NCBI GenBank assembly: GCA_963726365.1
Contig: CAVSCI010000003.1
Span: 496,001 to 560,000 of the forward strand
Direction: 5' to 3'
DNA from: JAABQG01 sp963726365
GTDB taxonomy: Bacteria > Pseudomonadota > Gammaproteobacteria > Burkholderiales > Burkholderiaceae_C
Length of the DNA: 64,000 nucleotides
Shown here: in pieces, positions 28,354 through 36,754 of the stretch
How positions within the stretch are numbered: position 1 is the first letter of the stretch
How the letters are laid out: the number at the start of each line of letters is the position of its first letter
The notes under the pieces: model-generated
Told to the model about the DNA's origin: nothing
The model's input: only the letters and a program-made list of their open reading frames with translations
Database searches by the model: none
Translations under genes and position numbers: made by a program

Positions 28354-29040
28354 TCACATCAGCATCGTGTTGCGGATCAATCCGACGGCCAGGCCCTCGA
28401 TCTCAAAGGGCTCGCCAGGCTCCACCACGATGGTGGGGTAGTCGGGGTTCTCGGCGTGCAGCTCGATCAGGTGCTTGTTGCGCCGGAAGCGTTTGACCGT
28501 GACTTCATCACCCAGTCGCGCGACGACGATCTGGCCATTCTTCGCATCCTTGGTGGCCTGCACGGCCAGCAAGTCGCCGTCCATGATGCCTGCGTCGCGC
28601 ATGGACATGCCGCGCACCTTGAGCAGGTAGTCGGGCTTGCGTTGAAACAGGCTGTTTTCGACGTAATAGGTCTGGTCCACGTGTTCCTGCGCGAGAATCG
28701 GGGAGCCGGCGGCAACACGCCCGATCAGGGGCAGTGCCAGCTGGGCCAAGCTGGGCAGTGGGAGCGAAAACTGCTTCATGCGCGACTCGTTGATGGATCG
28801 CAACGCATCGCTTTTCAGCCGGATGCCGCGTGAAGTGCCGCTGACCAGCTCGATGACGCCTTTGCGCGCCAGCGCTTGCAGGTGCTCTTCGGCGGCATTG
28901 GCCGACTTGAAGCCCAGTTCAGTGGCGATTTCTGCGCGCGTGGGCGGCGCGCCGGTGCGGGCAATGGCACTCTGGATCAGATCCAGAATCTGTTGCTGGC
29001 GGGCGGTAAGCTTGGCGGGAAACGGTGACATGTCGATCAT
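28354..29040 (-). CDS. lexA: SOS-response repressor LexA
   Basis: 228 residues. The N-terminal winged helix (LTARQQQILDLIQSAI, APPTRAEIATELGFKSANAA) binds SOS boxes. The C-terminal S24 peptidase domain contains the self-cleavage bond A111-G112 (RVAAGSP), nucleophile S146 (RGMSMRD) and catalytic K183 (EVTVKRF), all intact. RecA filaments trigger cleavage after DNA damage. AAGGAG lies five bases before the ATG. A perfect SOS box 53 bp upstream indicates autorepression. Confidence 0.97.
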   Translation of the reverse strand: MIDMSPFPAKLTARQQQILDLIQSAIARTGAPPTRAEIATELGFKSANAAEEHLQALARKGVIELVSGTSRGIRLKSDALRSINESRMKQFSLPLPSLAQLALPLIGRVAAGSPILAQEHVDQTYYVENSLFQRKPDYLLKVRGMSMRDAGIMDGDLLAVQATKDAKNGQIVVARLGDEVTVKRFRRNKHLIELHAENPDYPTIVVEPGEPFEIEGLAVGLIRNTMLM

Positions 29041-29092
29041 GGCGACTCCTTGGGATCGTGCCGGGGCGGCATACTGGCTGGATAGACAGTAG

Positions 29093-29108
29093 CTGTATTT
29101 TTAAACAG
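29093..29108. promoter_or_regulatory. LexA-binding SOS box
   Basis: CTGT-ATTTTTAA-ACAG fits the consensus CTGT-N8-ACAG exactly, with an AT-rich centre. It is in the 88-bp divergent region between lexA and the asparaginase gene, so it may also influence the latter. Confidence 0.88.
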
Positions 29109-29128
29109 TTTTTGAAAGTTTGCAAGTC

Positions 29129-30118
29129 ATGGCGCTACCGGACAACTCGAGGATCGTGATTTTGGGTACGGGCGGCACCGTTGCTGGAACCTCGACGAGG
29201 GTGGGGGACAACATCGGCTACAGCGCGGCACAGGTGGGCGTGGCGCAGTTGCTGGGGGCTATCGAGGCCTTGCCTGCCGCCTTGCGCGGACGCGACCTGT
29301 TGACCGAGCAGGTCGATCAGGTTGACAGCAAGGACATGAGCTTTGGCCTGTGGCAAAGACTGGCCGCGCGATGCGCCCACTGGCTCGCGGACGCCAGCGT
29401 GCAAGGCATCGTCATCACTCACGGAACCGATACGCTGGAGGAAACAGCCTGGTTCCTCCAGTCCGTGTTGCAGCCGGGCAAGCCGGTGGTTCTCACTTGT
29501 GCGATGCGTCCGGCGACGGCGCTGGCGCCCGATGGGCCGCAAAACATTCTTGACGCTGTTGCCGTCGCGCTCGACCCCGGCGCACAAGGCGTTGTCGCGG
29601 TGTGTGCCGGGGTTGTGCACAGTGCGCGTGATGTCCGCAAGGACCACCCTTACCGTCTCGACGCGTTTGGCTCGGGCGATTCGGGTCCGCTGGGCTTTGT
29701 GGAGGAAAACTCGGTGCGCTGGGTCAATCATGTTCGAAAAGACGACCTTTCCATCGAAAAATGGACACTTAATGCTATCGAAAACATAGTGAAGTCAGGT
29801 CCCTGGCCGCGCGTTGAAATCGTCATGAACTACGCTGGCGCCAGTGGCGCAACAGTCGATCTGCTGGTCAGGGATGGCGTGCAGGGTCTGGTGGCCGCAT
29901 GCACGGGCAATGGCAGTCTCCATCAAGATCTTGAAGCGGCCTTGATCCGCGCGCAGGCGGCAGGCGTGAAGGTGGTCCGCGCGACCCGCTGTGCGCAAGG
30001 CAGGGTCTTGCCCAAACCCGGTGACCTCATTGCCGATTCAAACGGGCTGAGTCCGGTCAAGGCGCGAGTGGCGATGATTCTGGCGCTACTGGGTGCCCAG
30101 ACGGCGGGCGCTGCCTGA
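29129..30118 (+). CDS. L-asparaginase (type I/II fold)
   Basis: 329 residues from ATG 29129 (an in-frame TTG lies at 29120). Hydrolyses asparagine to aspartate and ammonia. The first catalytic Thr is in VILGTGGTVAG, the second in GIVITHGTDTLEETAWFL, and the Lys/Asp region follows in VVLTCAMRPATALAPDG. No signal peptide is seen, suggesting a cytosolic enzyme despite similarity to type II forms. It is divergent from lexA and upstream of two small envelope genes (4 bp to the next start). Confidence 0.92.
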   Translation: MALPDNSRIVILGTGGTVAGTSTRVGDNIGYSAAQVGVAQLLGAIEALPAALRGRDLLTEQVDQVDSKDMSFGLWQRLAARCAHWLADASVQGIVITHGTDTLEETAWFLQSVLQPGKPVVLTCAMRPATALAPDGPQNILDAVAVALDPGAQGVVAVCAGVVHSARDVRKDHPYRLDAFGSGDSGPLGFVEENSVRWVNHVRKDDLSIEKWTLNAIENIVKSGPWPRVEIVMNYAGASGATVDLLVRDGVQGLVAACTGNGSLHQDLEAALIRAQAAGVKVVRATRCAQGRVLPKPGDLIADSNGLSPVKARVAMILALLGAQTAGAA

Positions 30119-30122
30119 GCTG

Positions 30123-30545
30123 ATGGTTTCCGGCATTTCGCTTCCCTGGCCGTGGGCCTATCCGGCCCTTGAGGTGATCCACCTGATCGGTGTGGCGCTG
30201 CTGCTCGGCAATCTGGTTCTGCTGGAATTGCGGGTTTTCGGTCGCGGCTCCGCCTTGCCAGTCTCTGAGCTGGCGCGCCTGAGCCTGATGCTGGTGGCGA
30301 TCGGCTTTTCAATGGCGGCGGTATCGGGCACCGTCATGTTTGCGACCCAGCCGGGCGACCTGCTGGCCAACCGCGCATTTACCCTGAAGATGCTGTTGCT
30401 ATTCGTGGCGGGTTCCAATGCGGCCATGTTCCATGCCCGGCAGTCGTTCGAGAAGATGGACCTGACATCGCGCATGCTCATGCTTGTGTCCAGCTTGATC
30501 TGGGTGGCGATCATCGCGCTGGGTCGCTGGATTGCCTATGTCTGA
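30123..30545 (+). CDS. Small four-helix membrane protein
   Basis: 140 residues from ATG 30123, four bases after the asparaginase stop. Four hydrophobic helices: ALEVIHLIGVALLLGNLVLL, LSLMLVAIGFSMAAVSGTVM, FTLKMLLLFVAGSNAAMFHA and LVSSLIWVAIIALGRWIAYV. Conserved His residues in helices 1 and 3 recall small haem- or copper-related membrane proteins (DUF6644/DUF2214-like), but this is not certain. It pairs with the following DUF6152-like exported protein, 12 bp away. Confidence 0.75.
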   Translation: MVSGISLPWPWAYPALEVIHLIGVALLLGNLVLLELRVFGRGSALPVSELARLSLMLVAIGFSMAAVSGTVMFATQPGDLLANRAFTLKMLLLFVAGSNAAMFHARQSFEKMDLTSRMLMLVSSLIWVAIIALGRWIAYV

Positions 30546-30557
30546 CAAGGAGTCAAC

Positions 30558-31037
30558 ATGAATCGACGTGAAATCGTGCTGGCCTCGCTGGCGGCACCTG
30601 CGCTGAGCCTGCCCTTGCTGGCGCGGGCCCACCACGGTTGGGGCAGTTTTGACCAGGACCGGCCGATCTACCTCGAAGGCAGGGTGACCAAAGCCAAATG
30701 GCAAAACCCGCATGCCGAGCTGGAACTTGAAGTGCCCGCCGGGCTGAAGGTGCCGGCGGGCCTGGCTCAGCGTGCCATTCCTGCGCAGTCGGCCCCGGTT
30801 GACGGCAAGGCGCTCCTTGCCAGGGCCGTGGTGCCCAACCGCAAGGACCGCAAATGGGAGATCGAGCTGGCGCCGCTCACGCGCATGAATGCCTGGAACG
30901 TGGCCGAAATCAAGGTGGGGGATACCATTTCAGTGGTGGGCTTTATCTTCAAGGAAGAAAAGGGAGAGCCCATCCTGCGCGTCGAATACCTTTTCGTGGG
31001 CAGTCAGGCTTACGGACTTCGCTCCAGCCCGGTGTGA
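30558..31037 (+). CDS. DUF6152-like exported protein
   Basis: 159 residues with a signal peptide whose N-region MNRREIVLASLAAPALSL has a short arginine pair, ending at LLARA. The mature protein begins HHGWGSFDQDRPIYLEGRV, with a His pair at the new N-terminus. It then shows an OB-like beta pattern (KAKWQNPHAELELEV, KVGDTISVVGFIF). This matches the DUF6152 family of small exported proteins often adjacent to small membrane proteins, as here. An exposed N-terminal His could bind metal; that is inference. An intrinsic terminator follows directly. Confidence 0.8.
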   Translation: MNRREIVLASLAAPALSLPLLARAHHGWGSFDQDRPIYLEGRVTKAKWQNPHAELELEVPAGLKVPAGLAQRAIPAQSAPVDGKALLARAVVPNRKDRKWEIELAPLTRMNAWNVAEIKVGDTISVVGFIFKEEKGEPILRVEYLFVGSQAYGLRSSPV

Positions 31038-31040
31038 GAT

Positions 31041-31068
31041 AAAAAAAGGCCCGTGAGGGCCTTTTTTT
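31041..31068. terminator. Bidirectional intrinsic terminator
   Basis: AAAAAAAGGCCC-GTGA-GGGCCTTTTTTT lies between the convergent DUF6152-like gene (stop 31037) and adk (stop 31088). The A and T runs make it active in both directions. Confidence 0.9.
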
Positions 31069-31087
31069 GAAGGCAATGCCCGATACC

Positions 31088-31744
31088 TCAGCTGGCCAAA
31101 GCAGCGAACGCCCGGGTGGTGATGTCCTCCACGCTGCCCGTGCCACTGATGGCTCGGTATTTCGGTGCGGCGGCAGGTTCGGCCTTGGCCCAACTGCTGT
31201 AGTAGTCGACCAGCGGGCGGGTCTGGGCGCTATAGACCTCCAGACGCTTCTTGACGGTTTCTTCGTGGTCGTCCGGGCGCTGCACCAGCGGCTCGCCGGT
31301 GAGGTCATCGCGGCCTTCGGCCTTGGGTGGGTTGAACTTGACGTGGTAGATGCGGCCGCTGGCAGGGTGGGAGCGCCGCCCGCTCATGCGCTCGACGATG
31401 GCGTCGAAGGGGACGTCGATCTCGAGCACGTAGTCCAGCTTCACGCCGGCCGCCTTCATGGCATCGGCCTGGGGAATGGTGCGCGGAAAACCATCAAACA
31501 GGAAACCGTTGGCACAGTCGGCCTGGGCAATGCGCTCCTTCACCAGGTTGATGATCAGATCGTCGCTGACCAGGCCGCCGGACTCCATCACCGCCTTGGC
31601 CTGCAGGCCCAGCGGGGTGCCGGCCTTGACGGCGGCGCGCAGCATGTCGCCCGTGGAAATCTGGGGGATGCCATATTTCTGGCAGATGAAGTTGGCTTGC
31701 GTGCCTTTGCCAGCACCCGGCGCGCCCAGCAGAATCAGTCTCAT
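31088..31744 (-). CDS. adk: Adenylate kinase
   Basis: 218 residues, the long bacterial form. Interconverts ATP+AMP and 2 ADP. P-loop GAPGAGKGTQ at 7-16, AMP site STGDMLRAAVK, LFDGFPRTIPQADAM, LID domain with SGRIYHVKFNPP and DDLTGEPLVQRPDD (no zinc cysteines). It ends the minus-strand block exbB-exbD-lpxK-trm112-kdsB-adk, separated from kdsB by 146 bp that could hold its own promoter. Confidence 0.98.
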   Translation of the reverse strand: MRLILLGAPGAGKGTQANFICQKYGIPQISTGDMLRAAVKAGTPLGLQAKAVMESGGLVSDDLIINLVKERIAQADCANGFLFDGFPRTIPQADAMKAAGVKLDYVLEIDVPFDAIVERMSGRRSHPASGRIYHVKFNPPKAEGRDDLTGEPLVQRPDDHEETVKKRLEVYSAQTRPLVDYYSSWAKAEPAAAPKYRAISGTGSVEDITTRAFAALAS

Positions 31745-31890
31745 GGAAGTCCTAGAAAAAAAGGGAATTCAGCGGCATGGCTGGTGCGGCCAACGGCCGC
31801 ATCACGATGTCTCTCCACTAAAGAGAATATCACGCACAAGGTTCATCCTGACTTACTGCACCCCGAACCCCATGGGGTACCGCTTTGGTT

Positions 31891-32694
31891 TCAGACGGCG
31901 AAGACCCGGCGCACGCGCGCCAGGTCTTCGGGGGTGTCCACACCGGGGCCGGGGGCGTGTTCCGTCACATGGACAGCGATGCGGTGGCCATGCCACAAGG
32001 CACGCAACTGCTCCAGTGCCTCGCCAACTTCCACGGGGGCCTGGGACAGGCCAGGAAACCGCCTCAGGAAACCGACGCGGTAGGCATAAATGCCCACGTG
32101 GCGCAAAGGCGCAGGCTGTGGCAGGGCGTTGATGCCTTGGGTAAACCCGTCGCGCCACCACGGAATCGGAGCCCGACTGAAGTACAGGGCGAACTGCCGC
32201 GCGTCCAGCACGACCTTCACCACGTTGGGGTTGGTGAAATCGGCGACGCTGTCGATCCGGTGCGCAGCGGTGCTCATGCTGGCATCGGTCCTTGCGGCCA
32301 GAAGGCGGGCTACAGCGTCGATCAACGACGGCTCGATCAAAGGCTCGTCGCCCTGAACGTTCACGACGATGGCGTCTTCAGGCAGGCCGAGCAACCCGCA
32401 CGCTTCGGCCAGTCGGTCACTGCCCGAGGGGTGGTCGGTGCGGGTCAGCACCGCCTCGATCGCATGCTGCTGGCATGCAGCGACGATGGCCGGGCAGTCG
32501 GCCGCAACTACGCATCGGCGAGCGCCGCTTTGAAGGGCGCGCTGTGCGACGCGCACGACCATCGGCGCACCGCCCAGGTCGGCCAGGGGCTTGTCGGGCA
32601 GGCGCGTGGATGCCATGCGTGCCGGGATCAATACCGTAAAGCCAGCCCCGTCGTCGCTGGAGGCGTCAGCCGACGTCGCGTCGTGCGGTTTCAT
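31891..32694 (-). CDS. kdsB: 3-deoxy-manno-octulosonate cytidylyltransferase
   Basis: 267 residues. Activates Kdo with CTP to CMP-Kdo for lipopolysaccharide core synthesis. N-terminal nucleotide motif VLIPARMASTRLPDKPLADL, then TRTDHPSGSDRLAEAC, VNVQGDEPLIEPSLID and FSRAPIPWWRD, all KdsB signatures. An extra 18 or so polar residues precede the domain. Located 8 bp after the Trm112-like gene. Confidence 0.97.
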   Translation of the reverse strand: MKPHDATSADASSDDGAGFTVLIPARMASTRLPDKPLADLGGAPMVVRVAQRALQSGARRCVVAADCPAIVAACQQHAIEAVLTRTDHPSGSDRLAEACGLLGLPEDAIVVNVQGDEPLIEPSLIDAVARLLAARTDASMSTAAHRIDSVADFTNPNVVKVVLDARQFALYFSRAPIPWWRDGFTQGINALPQPAPLRHVGIYAYRVGFLRRFPGLSQAPVEVGEALEQLRALWHGHRIAVHVTEHAPGPGVDTPEDLARVRRVFAV

Positions 32695-32702
32695 GCCGGG
32701 GT

Positions 32703-32909
32703 TCAGGCCAGCGGTGTGCGGGCGGGAAGGGCTTCGAGCTCTTGGTCGCTCAGTGTGCGCGCTTCACTTTCCAGCATCACGGGAATGCCATCGCGCACCG
32801 GGTAGGCCAGTCGCGCACTGCGCGAGATCAGCTCCTGCTTTTCCCGGTCGAAGTCCAGCGGCCCCTTGGTGACGGGGCAAACCAGCAGTTCAAGAAGTTT
32901 GGTGTCCAT
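32703..32909 (-). CDS. Trm112-family small protein (YcaR-like)
   Basis: 68 residues. MDTKLLELLVCPVTKGPLDF, then ELISRSARLAYPVRDGIPVM and LESEARTL form the UPF0434/Trm112 pattern, with only one of the usual zinc cysteines (C11). It is customarily found between lpxK and kdsB in beta- and gammaproteobacteria, as here. It overlaps lpxK by 20 bases and is probably co-translated. In other organisms Trm112 activates methyltransferases; the bacterial role is unproven. Confidence 0.93.
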   Translation of the reverse strand: MDTKLLELLVCPVTKGPLDFDREKQELISRSARLAYPVRDGIPVMLESEARTLSDQELEALPARTPLA

Positions 32910-33924
32910 GCCGTGATGATAGCTTCGCGTCCAGCCGCAAATCGAGTGCCTTGAAAAAGCCGGGCTCTGGCGTCAGGACCAGCGGCACCGCCCAAGCGTC
33001 CGGATGGGCCGCCCAGAGTTTGGCGGCGTCTTTTTCGGTGCAAACAAGCTCTAGTCCAGCGTCTTCCGGCCGCCTCCAGCTATGGAAATCGTAGTGATCT
33101 GGCAAGGCCTCGGTCGCTTCCAGCGTCAGTCCAAGGGACTGCAGCATCCTGAAAAACGCCCCAGGCCGCGCGATGCCGGCCAGCGCCAGCAGGCGACGGC
33201 CCCGAAGGCCGTCCAGGCTGATCCGGCTGCCGTCGGCGCGCAGGGCGTGGTCGGCCAGATCGCGCCGGGCCATGAAGCCGGTAACGCCAGGGCGACCGTC
33301 GACGGGCTGAAAAGTGTTCAGCACAATGTCCACGTCGCGCGGCCAGGGTTCGCGCAGCGGGCCCGCTGGCAGCAACAAGCCGTTGCCGGCGCCGCGTTCG
33401 TCAAACACGCAGATCTCGATATCCCGTTGCAGCGCGAGATGTTGCAGTCCGTCATCACACACGATGACGTCCGTGCCCGGATGGCGCGCCAGCAGTGCCC
33501 GTGCGGCATCTATGCGGCGCGCGGCCACGAAGACTGGCGCGCCCGTGGCCCGACGTACCAGCAGAGGTTCATCGCCGGCGATCCGGGCATCAGTTTCGGG
33601 CAGGACCTCGAGGCAATCATTGCCGTCGCGGCCATACCCTCTGGAGATCAGCCCCGGTTGCCGCCCACGGGCCTGCAGGTGCCGAAGAACGGCCAAGACT
33701 GTGGGCGTCTTGCCTGCGCCGCCAGCCACGACATTGCCGACGATGATGACTGGCACGCCAGGGTGATGGGATCGAAGTATGCCTGCGCGGTAGCCAGCGC
33801 GACGGACGGCGACCAGGCCTCGCAGGAGCAGCGAAAGTGGCCATAACAGCCAGGCCAGCAGGCCACGGTGCAGCCACGCCTGCTGCAGGCTTTGCCGCAA
33901 GGAAGACTGGCAGTTGCCCGGCAT
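32890..33924 (-). CDS. lpxK: Tetraacyldisaccharide 4'-kinase
   Basis: 344 residues. Membrane-associated kinase that adds the 4'-phosphate to the lipid A precursor. An N-terminal amphipathic/hydrophobic helix (WLLWPLSLLLRGLVAV) anchors it. Walker A is VGNVVAGGAGKTPTVLAVL; further motifs are LISRGYGRD, GDEPLLVRRATGAPVFVA and VIVCDDGLQHLALQRDIEI. The end overlaps the Trm112-like gene. Same operon as exbD upstream (22 bp). Confidence 0.97.
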   Translation of the reverse strand: MPGNCQSSLRQSLQQAWLHRGLLAWLLWPLSLLLRGLVAVRRAGYRAGILRSHHPGVPVIIVGNVVAGGAGKTPTVLAVLRHLQARGRQPGLISRGYGRDGNDCLEVLPETDARIAGDEPLLVRRATGAPVFVAARRIDAARALLARHPGTDVIVCDDGLQHLALQRDIEICVFDERGAGNGLLLPAGPLREPWPRDVDIVLNTFQPVDGRPGVTGFMARRDLADHALRADGSRISLDGLRGRRLLALAGIARPGAFFRMLQSLGLTLEATEALPDHYDFHSWRRPEDAGLELVCTEKDAAKLWAAHPDAWAVPLVLTPEPGFFKALDLRLDAKLSSRHGHQTS

Positions 33925-33946
33925 GGGTGCGCGGTCGCCCGCGGAC

Positions 33947-34375
33947 CTACTTGCCGCCGGCGTGCGCCGTCGACTGCGTGGCGAACGTGATCTGCGACAG
34001 CCCGGAGCGCCGGGCCGCCTCCATCACGGTGATCACGCTCTGGTGCGCGGTGCTGGCGTCGGCACTGATGATGATCACGCTGTCCTTGCCGGCTCTGGCA
34101 GCGTCCGCCAGCGCCGCGGCCATGACCTCCACACTTCGACCCTCCACTGGGACCTTGTTGATCATGTAGCGCCCGTCACTGCTGACGGCCACCACGACCT
34201 CCTTCGGATAATCGCGCTGCGCCTGGGTGTCGGCCACCGGCAAGGTCAACTGCATTTCCGTGAATTTGCTGTAGGTCGTGGTGAGCATCACGAAGATCAG
34301 CACCACCAGGAGCACGTCGATGAACGGGATCAGGTTGATCTCCGGTTCTTCCTTCACTCTCGAGCGGAAATTCAT
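33947..34375 (-). CDS. exbD: ExbD/TolR-family biopolymer transport protein
   Basis: 142 residues from ATG 34375. One N-terminal transmembrane helix with the essential Asp: EINLIPFIDVLLVVLIFVML, followed by a periplasmic domain (VEVMAAALADAARAG, VIIISADASTAHQSVITVME). With ExbB it forms a proton-driven motor for TonB- or Tol-dependent envelope work. In Burkholderiales this pair sits upstream of lpxK, as here, 8 bp after exbB. Confidence 0.95.
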   Translation of the reverse strand: MNFRSRVKEEPEINLIPFIDVLLVVLIFVMLTTTYSKFTEMQLTLPVADTQAQRDYPKEVVVAVSSDGRYMINKVPVEGRSVEVMAAALADAARAGKDSVIIISADASTAHQSVITVMEAARRSGLSQITFATQSTAHAGGK

Positions 34376-34383
34376 GGGCAGCC

Positions 34384-35023
34384 CTACTTGCTTCTCAAGT
34401 TGTTGAGGTGCCTGGCGAACCGGTCTGAAGCCAGTTCCATCGTCAGCAGATAGCTGTCCACCTGGGCGCGGAAATAGCGCCAGAAAATCAGGGAAGGGAT
34501 GGCCACAATCAACCCGAAGGCGGTGTTGTACAGCGCCACCGAGATTCCGTGGGCCAGCTGGACCGGGTTGGCGCCACCCATCGTGGCGCCCGCCAGTGGG
34601 GGCCTGGGCACCGAAAATCTCGATCATCCCGATCACCGTGCCCAGCAGGCCCAGCAAGGGTGCCGCAGAGGCGATCGTGGCCAGGGCCGACAGATAGCGT
34701 TCCAGCCTGTGTGCCACCGTGCGGCCGGCACCTTCCATGCTGGCGCGAAGATCGGCCTCGGTACAGCGCGGGTTGGCAATGAGCGCGCGAAACCCGCTGG
34801 CCAACACCTCGCCCAGCGCCGAGTTCTGTTCGAGCTGGCTCACCACCTCGGCGGAGGGAACACCACTGCGCGAGACGGCCAGGGCTTCGTCCAGCAGCCT
34901 GGGCGGTGCGACGCGGGCCGTCTTCAAGCTCACAAAACGTTCGAGGATGAGGGCCAGCGCCAGAACGGAGCAGGCAATGAGGGGCCAGATCGGCCAGCCT
35001 GCAGCTTGTATGATCGAAAGCAA
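34384..35023 (-). CDS. exbB: ExbB/TolQ/MotA-family motor protein, apparent +1 frameshift
   Basis: Inner-membrane partner of ExbD. The 5' frame encodes LSIIQAAGWPIWPLIACSVL, ALILERFVSL, SALATIASAAPLLGLLGTVI and GMIEIFGAQ. The 3' frame encodes PLAGATMGGANPVQLAHGI, SVALYNTAFGLIVAIPSLIF and the tail FARHLNNLRSK. The break is at 34597-34604; removing one G restores it (span 640, 3n+1, about 212 residues). A TTG start at 35023 is chosen because GGAG stands eight bases upstream and the protein then begins at the family's usual position; an in-frame ATG exists at 35083. Confidence 0.86.
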
Positions 35024-35364
35024 AAGGGTCTCTCCGGGGATTTTCGGCGCTAGCCAGATGCACGGATTATGGCTCAGTGCCATCGCGTGACGCGGGGTGA
35101 CGCGAAGTGAACCGGGGGCAAAGCGGCAGTTCACATTTTCTGTGGATAACTCTGTGGGAAACCGGGGCGTCATGGCGTCTCAAGCCGCATGAAATCACGA
35201 CCACGGACAACTGATCACAAATTGAGCAGAAAAAAATTCATATAAATCAATGAGTTGCACCGAAAAATCAGCGTTATCACCGATGCGGTCCGTGCAGCCG
35301 GCGAATCGGGCTGCCTGTGGAGTAGTTACCGCGGTCAAATGGCCTGCCACGCGCATGGAGACTG
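35024..35364. other. Divergent intergenic region exbB/xseA with one perfect DnaA box
   Basis: About 340 bp without a recognised gene. It holds one exact DnaA consensus TTATCCACA on the minus strand (35141-35149). An A+T-rich stretch follows with TATAAA-like hexamers near 35240, where the xseA promoter probably lies. No hairpin or small ORF with a ribosome site was identified. Confidence 0.5.
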
Positions 35365-36693
35365 ATGTCCAGCCCTGAAAACCCAGCATTGGCGCCACGA
35401 ATCTGGCAAGTTGGCGCGCTGTGCCGCGCCGTGGCTGATGCGCTGGATGCGCGATTCAACCCGGTTGCGGTGCGCGGCGAGGTTTCGGGCTTCTCGCGCG
35501 CTTCCAGCGGACATTGCTACTTTTCGATCAAGGACGAAACCGGCCAGATCCGGTGTGCCATGTTCCGCCGTGCTGCGAGCCTGCTGGACTTCGTGCCGCG
35601 TGATGGCGATCTGGTTGAATTGCGCGGCCGCCTGGGTGTCTATGAGGCCCGCGGCGACCTGCAGTTGATCGTGGAGAGTCTTCAGCGGGCTGGACAGGGC
35701 GCGCTGTTCGAGCAGTTCTTGCGCCTGAAGGAAAAGCTGGAAGGCGAAGGCCTTTTCGATTCGGCCCGCAAACGGCCGTTGCCAGTGATGCCTCGCGCCA
35801 TCGGGGTCGTCACTTCGTTGGGGGCGGCTGCGTTGCATGACGTCGTCACGGCCCTGCAGCGGCGGGTGCCGCACATCCCGGTGGTGGTGGCGCCAGCGGC
35901 GGTGCAGGGCGCGGCGGCGCCGGCTGAACTGGTGCGAGCGCTTTCGGCGCTGTACCGGTTGACGCCTGCAGGTCGGGCTGGCGAGCCGGCGGCGCCAGGC
36001 GGTACGCCCTCGGTCGACGTGATCCTGCTCGTGCGCGGCGGCGGCTCCATGGAAGACCTCTGGTCCTTCAACGACGAGCAGGTCGCCCGGGTGCTGGTCC
36101 AGAGTCCGGTGCCCGTGGTCTGTGGCGTGGGCCACGAGACCGACTTCACCATCGCGGATTTCGTGGCGGACCTGCGGGCGCCCACGCCAACCGCAGCCGC
36201 TGAGCTGGTCTCGCAGCCGCGCGATGTCTGGCTCGGCGCTCTGGCGCTGATCGATGGCCGCATGCAGGATGCCAGCCAGCGCCTGCTGGACACGCAAAGC
36301 CAGCGACTCGACCTCGCCGCGTCACGGCTGGGCCGGCCGTCGGCGCTGGTGGCGCGGCAGCAGATGCAACTGGCGCGCCAGGCGCAGCGCCTGCGCTACG
36401 CGGCGCTCTCAAAGATGGAGCGACTCACGACCGAATGGCAAAGGCTTTCCGGCGAATTTCCCCAAAAAATGGAGCAACAGATGGTTCGCCGGCATGACCG
36501 GCTTGACAGGGCAGGCCTGCGCCTGCAGTCGCTGGACCCCCGCTTGGTCTTGCAGCGCGGCTACGCCTGGCTGACCGAGGCTGGCGGGCGCGCCGTCACC
36601 AGCGTCGCTCAGACCCGCCCCGGGCAGGCGCTGCAGGCCACCCTTGCCGATGGCACGGTTGATCTGACCGTGGCACAGCGGCGCCTGCTGTAA
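35365..36693 (+). CDS. xseA: Exodeoxyribonuclease VII large subunit
   Basis: 442 residues. Degrades single-stranded DNA in mismatch and damage repair together with XseB (not in the window). N-terminal OB-fold: IWQVGALCRAVADALDARFN, VRGEVSGFSRASSGHCYFSI, KDETGQIRCAMFRR. Catalytic core: RPLPVMPRAIGVVTSLGAAA, VDVILLVRGGGSMEDLWSFN and PVPVVCGVGHETDFTIADFV. A coiled-coil C-terminal half and a VLQRGYAWLT strand complete it. Intact. Confidence 0.97.
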   Translation: MSSPENPALAPRIWQVGALCRAVADALDARFNPVAVRGEVSGFSRASSGHCYFSIKDETGQIRCAMFRRAASLLDFVPRDGDLVELRGRLGVYEARGDLQLIVESLQRAGQGALFEQFLRLKEKLEGEGLFDSARKRPLPVMPRAIGVVTSLGAAALHDVVTALQRRVPHIPVVVAPAAVQGAAAPAELVRALSALYRLTPAGRAGEPAAPGGTPSVDVILLVRGGGSMEDLWSFNDEQVARVLVQSPVPVVCGVGHETDFTIADFVADLRAPTPTAAAELVSQPRDVWLGALALIDGRMQDASQRLLDTQSQRLDLAASRLGRPSALVARQQMQLARQAQRLRYAALSKMERLTTEWQRLSGEFPQKMEQQMVRRHDRLDRAGLRLQSLDPRLVLQRGYAWLTEAGGRAVTSVAQTRPGQALQATLADGTVDLTVAQRRLL

Positions 36694-36754
36694 CTTCCTA
36701 CAATCGCGCTCTGGCCGAACCCCTTCACGTCAAACCCAACTTACGAGGACCCCC

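Noticed and set aside
29770..29800. Sixth copy of the 40-bp repeat inside the asparaginase gene
   Set aside because: Only a GCTATCGAAAACATAG-like tail is present, without the CCAGCGTC head; probably chance.
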